From a bacterium SCSIO 12844 (GTDB lineage Bacteria; Pseudomonadota; Gammaproteobacteria; Francisellales; Francisellaceae): a stretch of DNA of 64,000 nucleotides. The stretch covers positions 682,001 through 746,000 of the forward strand of contig CP073743.1 in assembly GCA_024397935.1 (NCBI GenBank), given 5' to 3'. The translations under genes were made by a program, and so were the position numbers. The notes beneath the pieces were generated by a model that made no database searches, was not told the DNA's origin, and worked only from the letters and a program-made list of their open reading frames with translations. Positions 63,274 to 64,000 of this stretch are shown here, in pieces (the stretch's first letter is position 1; each line of letters starts with the position of its first letter).

Positions 63274-63288
63274 CGTAATTCTTACTAT
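63274..63288 (+). promoter_or_regulatory. Dyad of the CGTA-N5-TAC type upstream of the second metalloprotease-like gene
   Basis: CGTAATTCTTACTAT, nearly the same as the sites at 56517 and 56560, 109 bases before the ATG at 63398. Confidence 0.45.
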
Positions 63289-63397
63289 TAAAAGTACCAA
63301 AAATAAAATTAGGCTTAGATTTAAGTAAGCAAGTAACTTTTTTCAATACTATTAAATGGTTACTGATAAGGCTTATTTAGATAAAGGAGTATGTCTA

Positions 63398-64000
63398 ATG
63401 AAGGATCAGCAGCGTATAGTTTTATTTAGTTTAGTATCAACGATAAAAAAGTTATTTGTTATAGGTTTGGTATTTATTTTTTTAAATTTATTATGTAGCA
63501 ATTTATGGTCATTAACACTAAAGTCACAGTGGGGTAATAAAGATAATAGCCATCATTTGATTGATGGTGTTTTTGTTGTTTGGTGGAATAATTCAAAAGA
63601 CCGTTCTGTAGAAGCAAAGACTATTTTATCAGAGTTAAATAAAGTTCGAGATGATGTTATGAATCATTTTGGAATGATTGACCCACCAAATATTACTAAT
63701 GGAAATTATATCAATATCTATTTGCATCAAGGTCAAGGTGACACTGTATTTCCAGTTGGAAATGGTGTTGGAACAGATCAATGGGGTAATCCATATATGA
63801 CAATTGGTAGTGCTGATATTAATAACTTAGATCATGAAGCCTTTCATCTATATCAATATAATGGTGTTGTTAGATATAGAGGTGACACAGGTTGGTATAT
63901 TGAGTCTTCAGCTAATTGGTATGCCGCAATTAGAAATAAGGATTATGCTACTAGGTTTATTGGGGCAAGTTCTTTGGTTCATCATCCACAGCTACCAATG
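63398..64000 (+). CDS. Exported HEXXH metallopeptidase-like protein (partial, runs off the window)
   Basis: 201 codons visible, open at the window edge. The ATG at 63398 follows AAAGGAG by nine bases; an ATG at 63391 is in another frame that stops quickly. An N-terminal hydrophobic segment acts as signal or anchor (LFVIGLVFIFLNLLCSN). The motif DHEAFHLYQ gives His146-Glu147-His150, and Glu169 in WYIESSANWYA is 19 residues later, the same arrangement as in the gene at 21381. The trailing HHPQLP also aligns with HLPLW there. It appears to be a second member of the same secreted zinc-hydrolase family. Confidence 0.7.
   Translation, partial: MKDQQRIVLFSLVSTIKKLFVIGLVFIFLNLLCSNLWSLTLKSQWGNKDNSHHLIDGVFVVWWNNSKDRSVEAKTILSELNKVRDDVMNHFGMIDPPNITNGNYINIYLHQGQGDTVFPVGNGVGTDQWGNPYMTIGSADINNLDHEAFHLYQYNGVVRYRGDTGWYIESSANWYAAIRNKDYATRFIGASSLVHHPQLPM

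Overview
The window reads as an AT-rich gammaproteobacterial chromosome. It carries a Dot/Icm-type (type IVB) secretion locus, so the best guess is an intracellular or host-associated lineage of the Legionellales / Francisella-Piscirickettsia-Fangia part of the class. The assignment rests on IcmV, DotA, FimV, PilF, FadE, and the rpsF-rpsR-rplI-dnaB-alr order. It is an inference, not a species identification.

Left part (1-39.2 kb). This is mostly conserved core genome. It holds rpsF-rpsR-rplI, dnaB-alr, rlmN-pilF, fadE, ridA, pdxH, udk, a pcm-tolC pair, def, a KefB/C-like antiporter, an FNR-like reductase, fimV, a fused peptide ABC ATPase, rsmI-yqeG, transporters and a GhrA-like dehydrogenase. 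Accessory genes are interspersed: two large proteins at the left edge, a protein with a CX5R phosphatase-type motif (15.2-17.0 kb), an exported metalloprotease-like plus esterase-like pair flanked by a duplicated def 3' end (21.1-24.8 kb), and a first LuxR-type regulator (36 kb).

Middle (39.3-44.9 kb). A tRNA-Val with a clear promoter is followed by remnants of a P2-like prophage tail (a truncated gene, then V, W and J). A kinase-like gene and a small membrane protein sit between V and W. The remnant ends at an IS3-family element that abuts the 3' end of an IS200-type transposase.

Right part (44.9-64 kb). This looks like an effector and secretion island. It has large lysine/asparagine-rich proteins of unknown function (877, 203, 1549, 426 and about 498 aa), exported proteins, icmV-dotA, and two more LuxR-type regulators closely related to each other. 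A 15-base dyad motif, consensus CGTA-N5-TACGAT, lies upstream of ten genes or operons here, including icmV-dotA, the effector candidates and one of the LuxR-type genes themselves. I read this as a candidate co-regulated virulence regulon, and it is the most interesting signal in the window.
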